A DNA stretch of 17,400 nucleotides from Chloroflexota bacterium (GTDB lineage Bacteria > Chloroflexota > Chloroflexia > Chloroflexales > Kallotenuaceae): assembly GCA_019240175.1 (NCBI GenBank), contig JAFAYS010000870.1:1-17400 (forward strand). Direction: 5' to 3'. The notes beneath the pieces are model-generated. The model had not been told where the DNA came from. It saw only the letters and a program-made list of their open reading frames with translations, and did no database searches. The position numbers were made by a program, and so were the translations under genes. Of the stretch, positions 1-7,114 are shown piece after piece. How positions within the stretch are numbered: the stretch's first letter is position 1; each line of letters opens with the position of its first letter.

Positions 1-1
1 C

Positions 2-2521
2 GCTGAGCTGGCGCAGATGCTTGAGGCAGCGGCTGAGGCGCTGAATCCCGAGGCCTGCGCTGGCCGTATGCTCGTGCTGACGAGCGAGCCGGGCCTGGGT
101 AAATCGCGCTTGATCGAGGAGTTGCTGACCAACCTGCGTACGGGGCATACCTCCGCGCTTGTCGTCAGGGATAGCTGCGCCAGCTATGAGCAAGCGGTGC
201 CCCACGCGACGATCACCCGCGTGCTGCGCCAGATTCTCCGCCTATCGATCTGGGACGATCGCAATACGCAGGCGATCGCGGCGCAGCAGCAGCTGAGCGA
301 GTTTCTCCCGCAGTCGCAGCAGTTCGGCCCGCTGCTGGCACCAATCCTGGGCCTGCCAATTCCGGAGACGCCGCTGACGCAGGCGCTGACGCCCGAGCAG
401 CGCCATGATCGGCTGCATGACCTGATCAGCGCGCTGATTCTGGCGGTGGCCCATGTGCGTACACTGGTCCTGGTGATCGACGATTTCCACTGGATCGACG
501 CGTCGAGCCGGGATATTGTGCAGCGGCTGGCGGCAGAGATGGTCGACTATCCGCTGCTGCTCTGCCTCAGCTCGCGTGACTTCTCCGAGGCGGATGAGTT
601 CTGGATCGCGGTCGAGTATAGCCGTCGGATCGCGCTGGCTGAGCTGAACACGAACCAGAGCGCGGCGCTGCTGGAGTCGTTGCTCGATGGACATGTGCCG
701 TCGCAGCTCCAGCCGCTGCTCGATCGGACCCATGGCTCGCCCTTCTTGCTCGAAGAGATCATTCGCTATCTGCACCAGTCGGGAGCGCTTCAGCGCGATG
801 AGCACGGCGCGTGGGTGTGTACGCGCGCGATCGATCACAGCACAACGCCGGTCGAGGTACAGCAGCTGATGATGGCGCGGCTGGATCAGCTGCCCGAAGC
901 CGCCCGATCGACGCTGCTGAACGCGACCGTGCTCGGCCAGCGCTTTGAGCTACGCGTGCTGGCCGAGATCGTCGTCGAGCGTGAGGCGCTGCTGGAGCAC
1001 ATAGCTGTGCTGGTGCACACCGGCATGCTCACGCCCAGCCACGACGGCGTGGATTCGACCTATGCTTTTCGCCATGCGCTGGTGCGGGATGTCGTATATA
1101 ACAGCATGTCGTACGCCCAGCGCCGCCGCATCCATGCTCAGGTTGCTGCGACGATCGAGGATCTGTATGCTGATGAGCTTGATACGCAGCGCGTGATTCT
1201 GGCGAATCATTATGCCGCTGCCGAGCTCTGGGTGCAGTCGCTGCCGCACTTTGTCCAGGCGGCGCAGCAGGCGCAAACGCGCTATGCCAACAGTGAGGCG
1301 CTCACGTTGTACGAGCAGGCGGCGGCGATCGCGATGCTGCTTGACGAGCCCAACCGGGCGCTGACAGCGGCGACCTACGAGGGCATGGGCGATGTGCTGG
1401 CGCTGACCGGCAATCCCTCAGGCGCGCGCAATACTTATGGCCGGCTGCTTGATCTGCTGCGATCTGAGTCTAGCTTGGAGCAGTTGATCTTGCGGGCCAG
1501 AATCCAGCGTAAGATCGGCAGTACATTTGAGCATCAGGCAAACACACGGGAAGCGTTTACCTGGCTCACACGCGCCGTCAGTGAGATTGCCGCTGCCGGC
1601 TCTACACACGCGGCGGAGCTGGAACATACCCGCATTCTCAGCGATATCGGCTTTGTTCATTTTCGGGAAGCGCATTTGGAGCAGGCCCAGCACTATCTTG
1701 ATCAGGCGCTCACGCGTATCAAGCCTTTGCAGGTGTACGACGAGCAGGCACGCATTTTGAATCGGCTCGGCGGTGTTGCCTGGCAGCGCGCCGATGTCGC
1801 CATGGCGCAGGCGTATGTCGAGCAGGGGCTGGCGGCGAGTGAGCAGAGTGGTAATCTGGTCGATCAGATTAATATGCTCAACAACCTGGGTTTGATCGTA
1901 GAGACGCAGGGCTTGTTGGACGATGCCCTGCGCTCGTATCTCCGTGCGATCGACTTGAATGAAGGGATCGGCAATCCACGCATGGCCGCGATCCTCAGGA
2001 ACAATGCCGGCGTCACGCTGTACAACAGTGGCAAATATCAGCAGGCACATGATTATTTTATCCAGTCGCTTGAGCTGGCTACCGCTGTGCGCGATCCTTA
2101 CAATCAGGCGCGCGCGCTCCTGAATCTGGGACGTGTCCTGACGCGGCTTGAGCGCTGGCAGAGTGCCGAGCGTCATTTGCTCCAGAGCCAGTTTCTGATC
2201 GCGCAGCTGAATCTGCCGCCTGAGCAGCTTGAGTGTCTGGTAGCGCTGGCCGAGCTGGCGCTGCAACAGGGAAAGATTGCGGATGCGCTTGATTGGTGGG
2301 AGCAGGCTAGGCCACTGGCAACCGATACCGAAAGCGAAGAATTCGGCAGATTCAAACGCCTTGAGGCCCAGATAGCGCTTGCTAGAGGTGATCGGCAGCA
2401 GGCGATTGATCTGCTGACGGCCAACGTCGATTTCTTTGTCGGGCTGCAACATGTCCCCGAGGCGCAGTGGAGCCGTCGGTTGCTTGCGGCGCTTGCCGAT
2501 TCTGATCAACAGCCCGCATAG
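2..2521 (+). CDS. STAND/AAA-type ATPase with C-terminal TPR repeats (5' end outside window)
   Basis: The reading frame is open to the left edge, so the true start lies upstream; the first in-window Met is at 17. Numbering from that Met, a Walker A motif lies at 23-30 (SEPGLGKS, with Ser in place of the usual first Gly). Walker B is LVLVIDDFHWID at 150-161. This pair is typical of the large regulatory ATPases found in MalT/AfsR-like proteins and in guanylate cyclase- or kinase-linked ATPases. From about residue 400 to the end the protein is helical and Ala/Leu-rich with TPR-like units, for example around 610-720, suggesting a protein-interaction scaffold. No DNA-binding domain follows the TPRs, so any output domain (kinase, cyclase or HTH) would have to lie upstream. 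The gene ends just before a strong terminator shared with the convergent protease. The family assignment is firm; the pathway is unknown. Confidence 0.85.
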   Translation, partial: AELAQMLEAAAEALNPEACAGRMLVLTSEPGLGKSRLIEELLTNLRTGHTSALVVRDSCASYEQAVPHATITRVLRQILRLSIWDDRNTQAIAAQQQLSEFLPQSQQFGPLLAPILGLPIPETPLTQALTPEQRHDRLHDLISALILAVAHVRTLVLVIDDFHWIDASSRDIVQRLAAEMVDYPLLLCLSSRDFSEADEFWIAVEYSRRIALAELNTNQSAALLESLLDGHVPSQLQPLLDRTHGSPFLLEEIIRYLHQSGALQRDEHGAWVCTRAIDHSTTPVEVQQLMMARLDQLPEAARSTLLNATVLGQRFELRVLAEIVVEREALLEHIAVLVHTGMLTPSHDGVDSTYAFRHALVRDVVYNSMSYAQRRRIHAQVAATIEDLYADELDTQRVILANHYAAAELWVQSLPHFVQAAQQAQTRYANSEALTLYEQAAAIAMLLDEPNRALTAATYEGMGDVLALTGNPSGARNTYGRLLDLLRSESSLEQLILRARIQRKIGSTFEHQANTREAFTWLTRAVSEIAAAGSTHAAELEHTRILSDIGFVHFREAHLEQAQHYLDQALTRIKPLQVYDEQARILNRLGGVAWQRADVAMAQAYVEQGLAASEQSGNLVDQINMLNNLGLIVETQGLLDDALRSYLRAIDLNEGIGNPRMAAILRNNAGVTLYNSGKYQQAHDYFIQSLELATAVRDPYNQARALLNLGRVLTRLERWQSAERHLLQSQFLIAQLNLPPEQLECLVALAELALQQGKIADALDWWEQARPLATDTESEEFGRFKRLEAQIALARGDRQQAIDLLTANVDFFVGLQHVPEAQWSRRLLAALADSDQQPA

Positions 2522-2548
2522 CGTACAGCTCACGAGCAGGTCTTAAAT

Positions 2549-2583
2549 AAGAGCGGACGAACCTCTAAAGTTCGTCCGCTCTT
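2549..2583. terminator. Bidirectional intrinsic terminator between convergent genes
   Basis: A perfect 14-bp inverted repeat (AAGAGCGGACGAAC at 2549-2562 and its complement at 2570-2583) encloses a 7-nt loop. Read leftwards, the stem is followed by the U-rich TTATTTAAG, a good terminator for the protease gene. Read rightwards it is followed by the weaker GTTGTG. It sits 27 bp after the ATPase/TPR stop codon and 21 bp beyond the protease stop codon, so it can serve both genes. Confidence 0.9.
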
Positions 2584-2604
2584 GTTGTGCTGATCACTGA
2601 AGTG

Positions 2605-4530
2605 CTACTCGGTAATCAGCAACTCCGCGTGCGTTGCTGCCGACGTCGCCGCTGCTGCGGTTGATCCGGCCCAGGTACGCAGACCACCGGCCCACAGCGA
2701 GTCGCTGGCCGTCCAGGTATCCGTTGATCCGGCCCAGGTGCGCAGACCGCCAGCCCAGGTACGGAGGCCGCCAGCCCAGGTGCGCAGACCGCCAGCCCAG
2801 GTGCGCAGACCGCCGTTCCAGACATAGGTCTGGCCAGTGACGGGATCGATGAGCTCGAAGTTGCCGGTCGCCTCATCCCAGGTGGTGTTGCCCCAGTAGT
2901 GAGTTGTGCTCGACAGGTCCAGGCTCACGTCCATGCCCGCATTCGCGCTCTCGGTCGAGGCGCTAAAGACCGCATCGCTGGCGTTGACCAGACCCGCGCC
3001 CTGCTCCCAGATCGAGTAGATCGGCTCGCCGGTCGCCGGATCGATCGCGGCGCGGGCGGTGTCCATGATGCGATGCTTCACCTGGTTGTTGGTCAGATCC
3101 GGGTTGGCCTGGAGCATCAGCGCGACCACGCCGCTGATCTGCGGTGCCGCCATCGAGGTGCCGCTCAGCCGGAAGTAGGTATGCTCTTTGGCCGGCGTAC
3201 CAATGCCGTAGTTGACCCGCGCTTTTTCCTGAATACTGGCCTCAGGAATTTGCAGCGCCAGCGTCGAGTCGTCGGGGATCGGCGCGATCGTCCGGGTAGC
3301 TGGCACGACCAGATCCGGCTTCACAAACGCGGACTCGGTCGGGCCACGGCTGGAGTAGGATGCCAGCTCATCGTAGCCGCTCTCGGTGTAGCGCCCGCTC
3401 TTGAGTGCGCCGGCGGTGATCACGTAGGGCACGTTGCCAGGCGCGGTGATGGTGCCTGCATCCGGGCCGCTGTTGCCCGCCGCCGCCACCACGACGATCC
3501 CCTCCTGCCAGGCGCGCATAACCGCCTGGTTCATCGGATCGGCCCAGTATGGCCCGAGCACCGGCGCGTACAGCGACAGGTTGAGCACGCGCACGTTGTA
3601 GGTCTGCTTGTTGGCCACAACCCAATCGATCGCGGAGATCACCGAGCTGTAGGTTCCAGCGCCATCTTTATCCAGCGCGCGCGCAACCAGCAGATTGACC
3701 TGTGGCGCGACACCGACCGGCGTTGCCTGGGTTGCGCTGGAAAGCTGCGTCTGGCGGTTGTCGGCGATCGTTGAGATCACGTGCGTGCCGTGGCCGTGCT
3801 GGTCGGTGCTGTTGTACGACTTCAGGTCTTTGAACTTGTTGCCGTTCTCGGCGGTGCGTGGTAGGAAATCGCGGTACACAATGCAGCGACCGGCGGTTTC
3901 GGCGACCAGCGTGCCGGTGGTCCCGTCTTTGTGCGTCCAGGCCGCCGGGCTGTCCATCTCCATAAAGCCGGAGTCGACGACCGCGACCGTCACGCCCCAG
4001 CCGCGCAGCGGGCGATTCTGGCTGCCGTTCGCAGTTGACACTTGCTCGTTTTTACACTCGGTTTTCCTGGTCGATACGCTCTGATTGTGCAACGTGTTCG
4101 CACCAGTAGCCGCTGCGGGGTACAGCAAGTAGTCACGTGTATGAGCTTCGGTACCAACCGTTTCGCCGGTGTTCGTCTGCTCACCTTTGGGCATTCCGCG
4201 CCGTGGCCCGGCTTGCTTGGGGCTGCTCTCGACGCCGCTGGCCTGCACGGCTCCGTCGAAGTGCAGCGCTACTTGCGGATTGCGGCTCAGCCGCGCAACG
4301 GCTGTTTGATCCAGCGATGCCGCTACGCCATTGATGATCCGCAGCGGCTGGGTGACCGTGCCGCCTACGCCGTTGACCGCCGCTGCGGCAGCTTCGCTGC
4401 TGCCTGCCTGGACGATGTACGAGTGTTGAGGAGACGCTTGCTCAAAAGTGGGGGGAATACCAGCCGCTGCCAGAACCAGCAGGACGGTCGCGATCAGCAA
4501 GAACCTCGGCCAGTACGACAATTTTGCCAT
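2605..4530 (-). CDS. Secreted subtilisin-family (S8) serine protease with Trp-rich heptad-repeat tail
   Basis: This 641-residue protein begins with a signal peptide (MAKLSYWPR, then a hydrophobic run to about 24). Residues 36-95 resemble an inhibitor I9-like propeptide. The peptidase_S8 domain runs from about 178 to 520. The catalytic triad is visible: Asp186 (VAVVDSGF), His247 (HGHGTHV) and Ser459 (SGTSMAAP), with oxyanion Asn353 (AAGNSGP). It should therefore be an active extracellular endopeptidase. The C-terminal region (about 540-622) is Trp-rich and holds four tandem GGLRTWA heptads (573-600), two degenerate heptads and one more GGLRTWA. No sortase motif or membrane anchor is seen. A ribosome site AAGGAG lies just upstream of the ATG with a 7-nt spacer, which supports the start. 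The gene converges on the ATPase/TPR gene and is divergent from the permease pair. Confidence 0.95.
   Translation of the reverse strand: MAKLSYWPRFLLIATVLLVLAAAGIPPTFEQASPQHSYIVQAGSSEAAAAAVNGVGGTVTQPLRIINGVAASLDQTAVARLSRNPQVALHFDGAVQASGVESSPKQAGPRRGMPKGEQTNTGETVGTEAHTRDYLLYPAAATGANTLHNQSVSTRKTECKNEQVSTANGSQNRPLRGWGVTVAVVDSGFMEMDSPAAWTHKDGTTGTLVAETAGRCIVYRDFLPRTAENGNKFKDLKSYNSTDQHGHGTHVISTIADNRQTQLSSATQATPVGVAPQVNLLVARALDKDGAGTYSSVISAIDWVVANKQTYNVRVLNLSLYAPVLGPYWADPMNQAVMRAWQEGIVVVAAAGNSGPDAGTITAPGNVPYVITAGALKSGRYTESGYDELASYSSRGPTESAFVKPDLVVPATRTIAPIPDDSTLALQIPEASIQEKARVNYGIGTPAKEHTYFRLSGTSMAAPQISGVVALMLQANPDLTNNQVKHRIMDTARAAIDPATGEPIYSIWEQGAGLVNASDAVFSASTESANAGMDVSLDLSSTTHYWGNTTWDEATGNFELIDPVTGQTYVWNGGLRTWAGGLRTWAGGLRTWAGGLRTWAGSTDTWTASDSLWAGGLRTWAGSTAAAATSAATHAELLITE
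2669..2815 (-). repeat. 21-bp in-frame tandem repeat encoding GGLRTWA heptads
   Basis: Four contiguous 21-bp units occupy 2732-2815 (plus-strand unit start GCCCAGGTGCGCAGACC, then CGCC and A or G). Two diverged units (2690-2731) and one further good unit (2669-2689) continue the same phase. The 63-bp offset between the two GTTGATCCGGCCCAGGT copies (2660 and 2723) is exactly three units. All units are in frame with the protease and encode a seven-residue motif with Trp at the sixth position. Confidence 0.9.
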
Positions 4531-5029
4531 CGACAGACTCCTTGTTAGAACGTTCCAACTACGATGTTGAACATCTCAGGCTGCGCTAAAACGATTGGCC
4601 TTTTTGGGTTAAATGTTGGCTGGTACCTCTCCTTAATCTTCTGATAACATTTCCTCATAGGCAAAAACGCATTGAATCGCGTTTAGATACTGCCTTTTGC
4701 GACGAAATATGAACTAAACCTCAGATGGAGACCGGTTTCTCACGACGATCGCGGCTTTATACTCGTGTTGACGATTTTCTATACACGATCGTAGAGATAT
4801 GTTACTTTGTGGGTGGGAATACCTAGCAATCATCGCACCGGTACCAGGGTTGTTCTCTAGCTCTTTGGTCCGGTCTGCGCTAGTCCTGAGCGTGCAGAAA
4901 AATATGACGATCGATTACTTGCGACGCTCTGTCGTAGCTCGAATGGTTGTGTTTCGGTAAAATGTTGAACCGCGCGTCATGTTCGGTGGTTAACCCTGTG
5001 CTACAGGTGTTTCTATCGAGGAGATCGTC
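4531..5029. other. 499-bp intergenic region between divergent protease and permease genes
   Basis: This is the longest gene-free stretch and is more AT-rich than its flanks. It should hold promoters for both divergent genes. On the plus strand a TAAAAT (4958-4963) could be a -10 for the permease pair, but no good -35 lies at the right distance. TATACT (4758-4763) and TTGACG (4768-4773) also occur without suitable partners. A small hairpin CCTGT-GCT-ACAGG (4995-5007) lies just before the permease ribosome site. Three CGATCG palindromes fall within 4745-4915. I see no convincing gene here. Confidence 0.6.
4544..4575. promoter_or_regulatory. Two adjacent palindromes upstream of the protease start (candidate operators)
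   Basis: GTTAGAAC/GTTCCAAC at 4544-4559 is an inverted repeat with 7 of 8 bases matching. GATGTT-G-AACATC at 4563-4575 is perfect. They lie 13 to 45 bp upstream of the protease ATG, in its untranslated leader or promoter-proximal region. Two dyads so close together would suit a dimeric repressor, or could form hairpins in the mRNA leader. No convincing -10/-35 pair was found for the protease, so the position relative to the transcript start is unknown. Confidence 0.3.
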
Positions 5030-5986
5030 GTGGTTCGCCTGATCCTCCGCAAGCTGGCGCTGCTGATCGTGCTGATTCCGCTGCTCAACGCTTTTGGCTT
5101 CTTTTACGCCAACGCCTTCGGCCCGCGCCGGTTTGTCAACGCGGTCGGCAGCCTGGTGGAGCGCGAGGCCGCGCCGCCGTTCTCCGAGATCTACGCTGCC
5201 TACCTACAGCGCCTGCTGAGCGGCGATTTCGGCGCGATCAGTCGTGTGCCGATCCCGGACTACATCAGAACACCGCTCAATAATAGTCTCGCCTTGCTGG
5301 GTGTGGCGCTGGTGCTGGTGGTGATCCTCGGCCCGCTGCTAGGGCTGCTGGCGATCGATCGCCACACGCGCCGCATCTCACCGCGCGCACAACTGATCCT
5401 GACGATTGGCTCGGCACTGCCGGGCTTTTTTCTCGGCAGCGTGCTGATCGCCGTGATCCTGTACGGCTCGCGCTATTTTTGGTGGGGTCGCGGCACAGTG
5501 CTGCCGATTCAGGGCTTTGGCTTGGACGCGCATCTGATCATTCCGACGATCACGCTGGCCGCGCGGCCCGTGCTGTATGTGGCCTATCTCACGGCGGGGC
5601 TGCTTGAGCACGAACTCCAACAGGACTATGTGCGCGTGGCGCTGGGCAAGGGCCTGAGCTGGAGCGCGCTCCTGCGCCGTCACGCCTTGCCGAACATTAC
5701 CGCGCCGGTGGTCGTGGCGATGGGTCAATCGCTGCGCTTTCTGGTCAGCGGGCTGATCCTGGTCGAGGCGCTCTTCGACTGGCGCGGCATGGGCCGCATG
5801 TTTATGCAAACGATCTCGGTCAGCAACACGCTGCGCGCCGCACCTATCTTTGGCAACGCCGAGCTGCTGGCTTTTATTTTCGTGCTCTTTGGCGTGCTGC
5901 TGCTGCTGGCGGATCTGCTGGCCAGCATCGTCTCGCATCTGGCCGATCCACGGCTCAGACGTGCCGTCGAGCGTCCGCTGGCCTAG
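5030..5986 (+). CDS. ABC transporter permease, DppB/OppB type
   Basis: This 318-residue membrane protein has about six hydrophobic segments (roughly 8-30, 84-108, 121-146, 165-190, 223-247 and 278-303). The cytoplasmic EAA loop that contacts the ATPase is recognisable at about 199-221 (DYVRVALGKGLSWSALL, then RRHALPN), followed by ITAPVVVAMGQSLRFLVSG. That layout is the BPD_transp_1 permease of peptide/nickel-type importers. The N-terminal region after the first membrane segment is diverged and lacks the usual PGDP-like motif. The start is a GTG preceded by GAGGAG (5018-5023) with a 6-nt spacer. The partner permease follows after 41 bp. The substrate cannot be read from the sequence; peptide or oligosaccharide are both plausible. 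Confidence 0.88.
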   Translation: MVRLILRKLALLIVLIPLLNAFGFFYANAFGPRRFVNAVGSLVEREAAPPFSEIYAAYLQRLLSGDFGAISRVPIPDYIRTPLNNSLALLGVALVLVVILGPLLGLLAIDRHTRRISPRAQLILTIGSALPGFFLGSVLIAVILYGSRYFWWGRGTVLPIQGFGLDAHLIIPTITLAARPVLYVAYLTAGLLEHELQQDYVRVALGKGLSWSALLRRHALPNITAPVVVAMGQSLRFLVSGLILVEALFDWRGMGRMFMQTISVSNTLRAAPIFGNAELLAFIFVLFGVLLLLADLLASIVSHLADPRLRRAVERPLA

Positions 5987-6027
5987 GCGCTCCGCAATCT
6001 CGATCTTTCCTCAGCTATGGAGTTGTC

Positions 6028-7035
6028 ATGCGCGCAATCTCACGCAACTATTCGTTGTATGTCGGCGGTCTGATCAGCGCGATTATGCTGGGCCTGGCGC
6101 TCTTCGGCCCACTGCTGGCACCGCGCGATCCGATGGAGAGCAGCGGCGTGATCTTTGTGGACGGCGTGGTCTACGGCCCCAACCCGATGCGCGCGCTTGG
6201 ACCGTTCATCAGTTCGGAGTATCCGCTGGGCCTCGACATCGTCGGGCGCGATATTCTCAGCCGTCTGCTCTGGGCCGTCCGTCCGACGCTACTGCTGTGC
6301 GCGGCGATCGCGCTAGCCCGGCTGGCGATCGGCGTGTGCCTGGGTCTGCTGGCGGGCTGGTTTGGCGGCAGGCTGGCCTACCTGATCGACGGCCTGATCA
6401 GCGTGAGCGTGGCGATCCCGCTGCTGATCGTGGCGATCGCGGTGCTGACGGCGCTGAATACCTGGCCGCCGCTGACGGTCTTTGTGCTGGCGCTGACGCT
6501 CACCGCCTGGTGCGATACCGCCGCGCTGGTCAAAAGCCGCACGCAGGCTGTGTTACAGCTGCCGTTCATCGAGAGCGCCCGCGCGATCGGGCGGCGCTCC
6601 GGCGGCCTGCTCTGGCATCATGTGCTGCCGCAGCTCTGGTCGATCATTCCGATGCTGATCGCCTTTGAGCTAAGCGCGGCGCTGCTGGTAGTGTCCGAGC
6701 TGGGCTACCTGGGCTACTTCATCGGCGGCGGCTTCCTGTACCAGGATTCGGTCAGCGACTTCGACGTGCAATATCTCCAAACCGGGGGCTATCCCGAGCT
6801 CGGCCAGATGCTGTCGCAGTTCTTCTTGCAGCTGTATCGCACGCCGTGGGCCTCGATCTCCGCCGGCTCGCTGACGGTGCTGGCGCTGGTCGGCTTTACG
6901 CTGCTGGGCGAAGGACTGCGGCGCGGCATGGATGTGACACGACCGCGACCGGCCTGGTGGCGGCTGCTGTTTCAGCGGCGCGGCCCCAAGCCCAACGAGC
7001 AGCCAGTGTTCGCGCCGAGCCGCCGCAACGTGTGA
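6028..7035 (+). CDS. ABC transporter permease, DppC/OppC type
   Basis: This 335-residue protein carries the OppC-type N-terminus (LALFGPLLAPRDP near 22-35) and the family motif EYPLGLDIVGRDILSRLL at 64-81. The EAA loop is near 180-202 (FIESARAIGRRSGGLLWHH, then VLPQ), and a late PELGQML...LLGEGLRRGMD region spans 256-302. Compared with typical DppC proteins it has an insertion of roughly 20 residues around 231-254, after SELGYLGY. A Shine-Dalgarno GGAG (6019-6022) lies 5 nt before the ATG. It should form a heterodimeric membrane channel with the preceding permease. Neither an ATP-binding subunit nor a solute-binding protein follows; the next gene is smc with its own promoter. Confidence 0.9.
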   Translation: MRAISRNYSLYVGGLISAIMLGLALFGPLLAPRDPMESSGVIFVDGVVYGPNPMRALGPFISSEYPLGLDIVGRDILSRLLWAVRPTLLLCAAIALARLAIGVCLGLLAGWFGGRLAYLIDGLISVSVAIPLLIVAIAVLTALNTWPPLTVFVLALTLTAWCDTAALVKSRTQAVLQLPFIESARAIGRRSGGLLWHHVLPQLWSIIPMLIAFELSAALLVVSELGYLGYFIGGGFLYQDSVSDFDVQYLQTGGYPELGQMLSQFFLQLYRTPWASISAGSLTVLALVGFTLLGEGLRRGMDVTRPRPAWWRLLFQRRGPKPNEQPVFAPSRRNV

Positions 7036-7070
7036 TCGGCGCTCGCGCCTGCGGCAAGCGCAGCCACTTC

Positions 7071-7079
7071 TGCTATAAT
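7071..7079 (+). promoter_or_regulatory. Extended -10 promoter for smc (TGCTATAAT)
   Basis: A consensus TATAAT (7074-7079) with an upstream TGn lies in the 79-bp gap before smc. No good -35 is visible at 17 bp, as is common for extended -10 promoters. Transcription would start near 7086, giving a leader of about 28 nt. This separates smc from the permease pair as a transcription unit, though read-through is possible because no terminator precedes it. Confidence 0.7.
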
Positions 7080-7114
7080 GCCGCCTGCGATGTCCACAGA
7101 AACGATTCCACCAC

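Noticed and set aside
1418..2533. 371-codon open frame on the minus strand
   Set aside because: It is antisense to the TPR region of the ATPase gene and extends only to the convergent terminator; no ribosome site or domain was seen.
2669..2815. Regular 21-bp repeats looking at first like a CRISPR or satellite array
   Set aside because: There are no unique spacers, the units are contiguous, and all are in frame within a protease gene.
2899..3774. Long 291-codon open frame on the plus strand
   Set aside because: It lies wholly opposite the catalytic domain of the S8 protease, whose motifs are unmistakable; the frame is a shadow favoured by high GC and has a His/Arg/Ala-rich, non-protein-like composition.
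4768..4796. TTGACG as a strong -35 box
   Set aside because: No acceptable -10 lies 15-19 bp downstream; the nearest TATA-like string is only 6 bp away.
4799..4960. 53-codon plus-strand open frame in the protease-permease gap
   Set aside because: It has no well-spaced ribosome site and its residues and codon use look random; it could be real but nothing supports it.
7036..7070. CTGCG...CGCAG hairpin after the second permease as a terminator
   Set aside because: The stem is only 5 bp and no U-run follows it.
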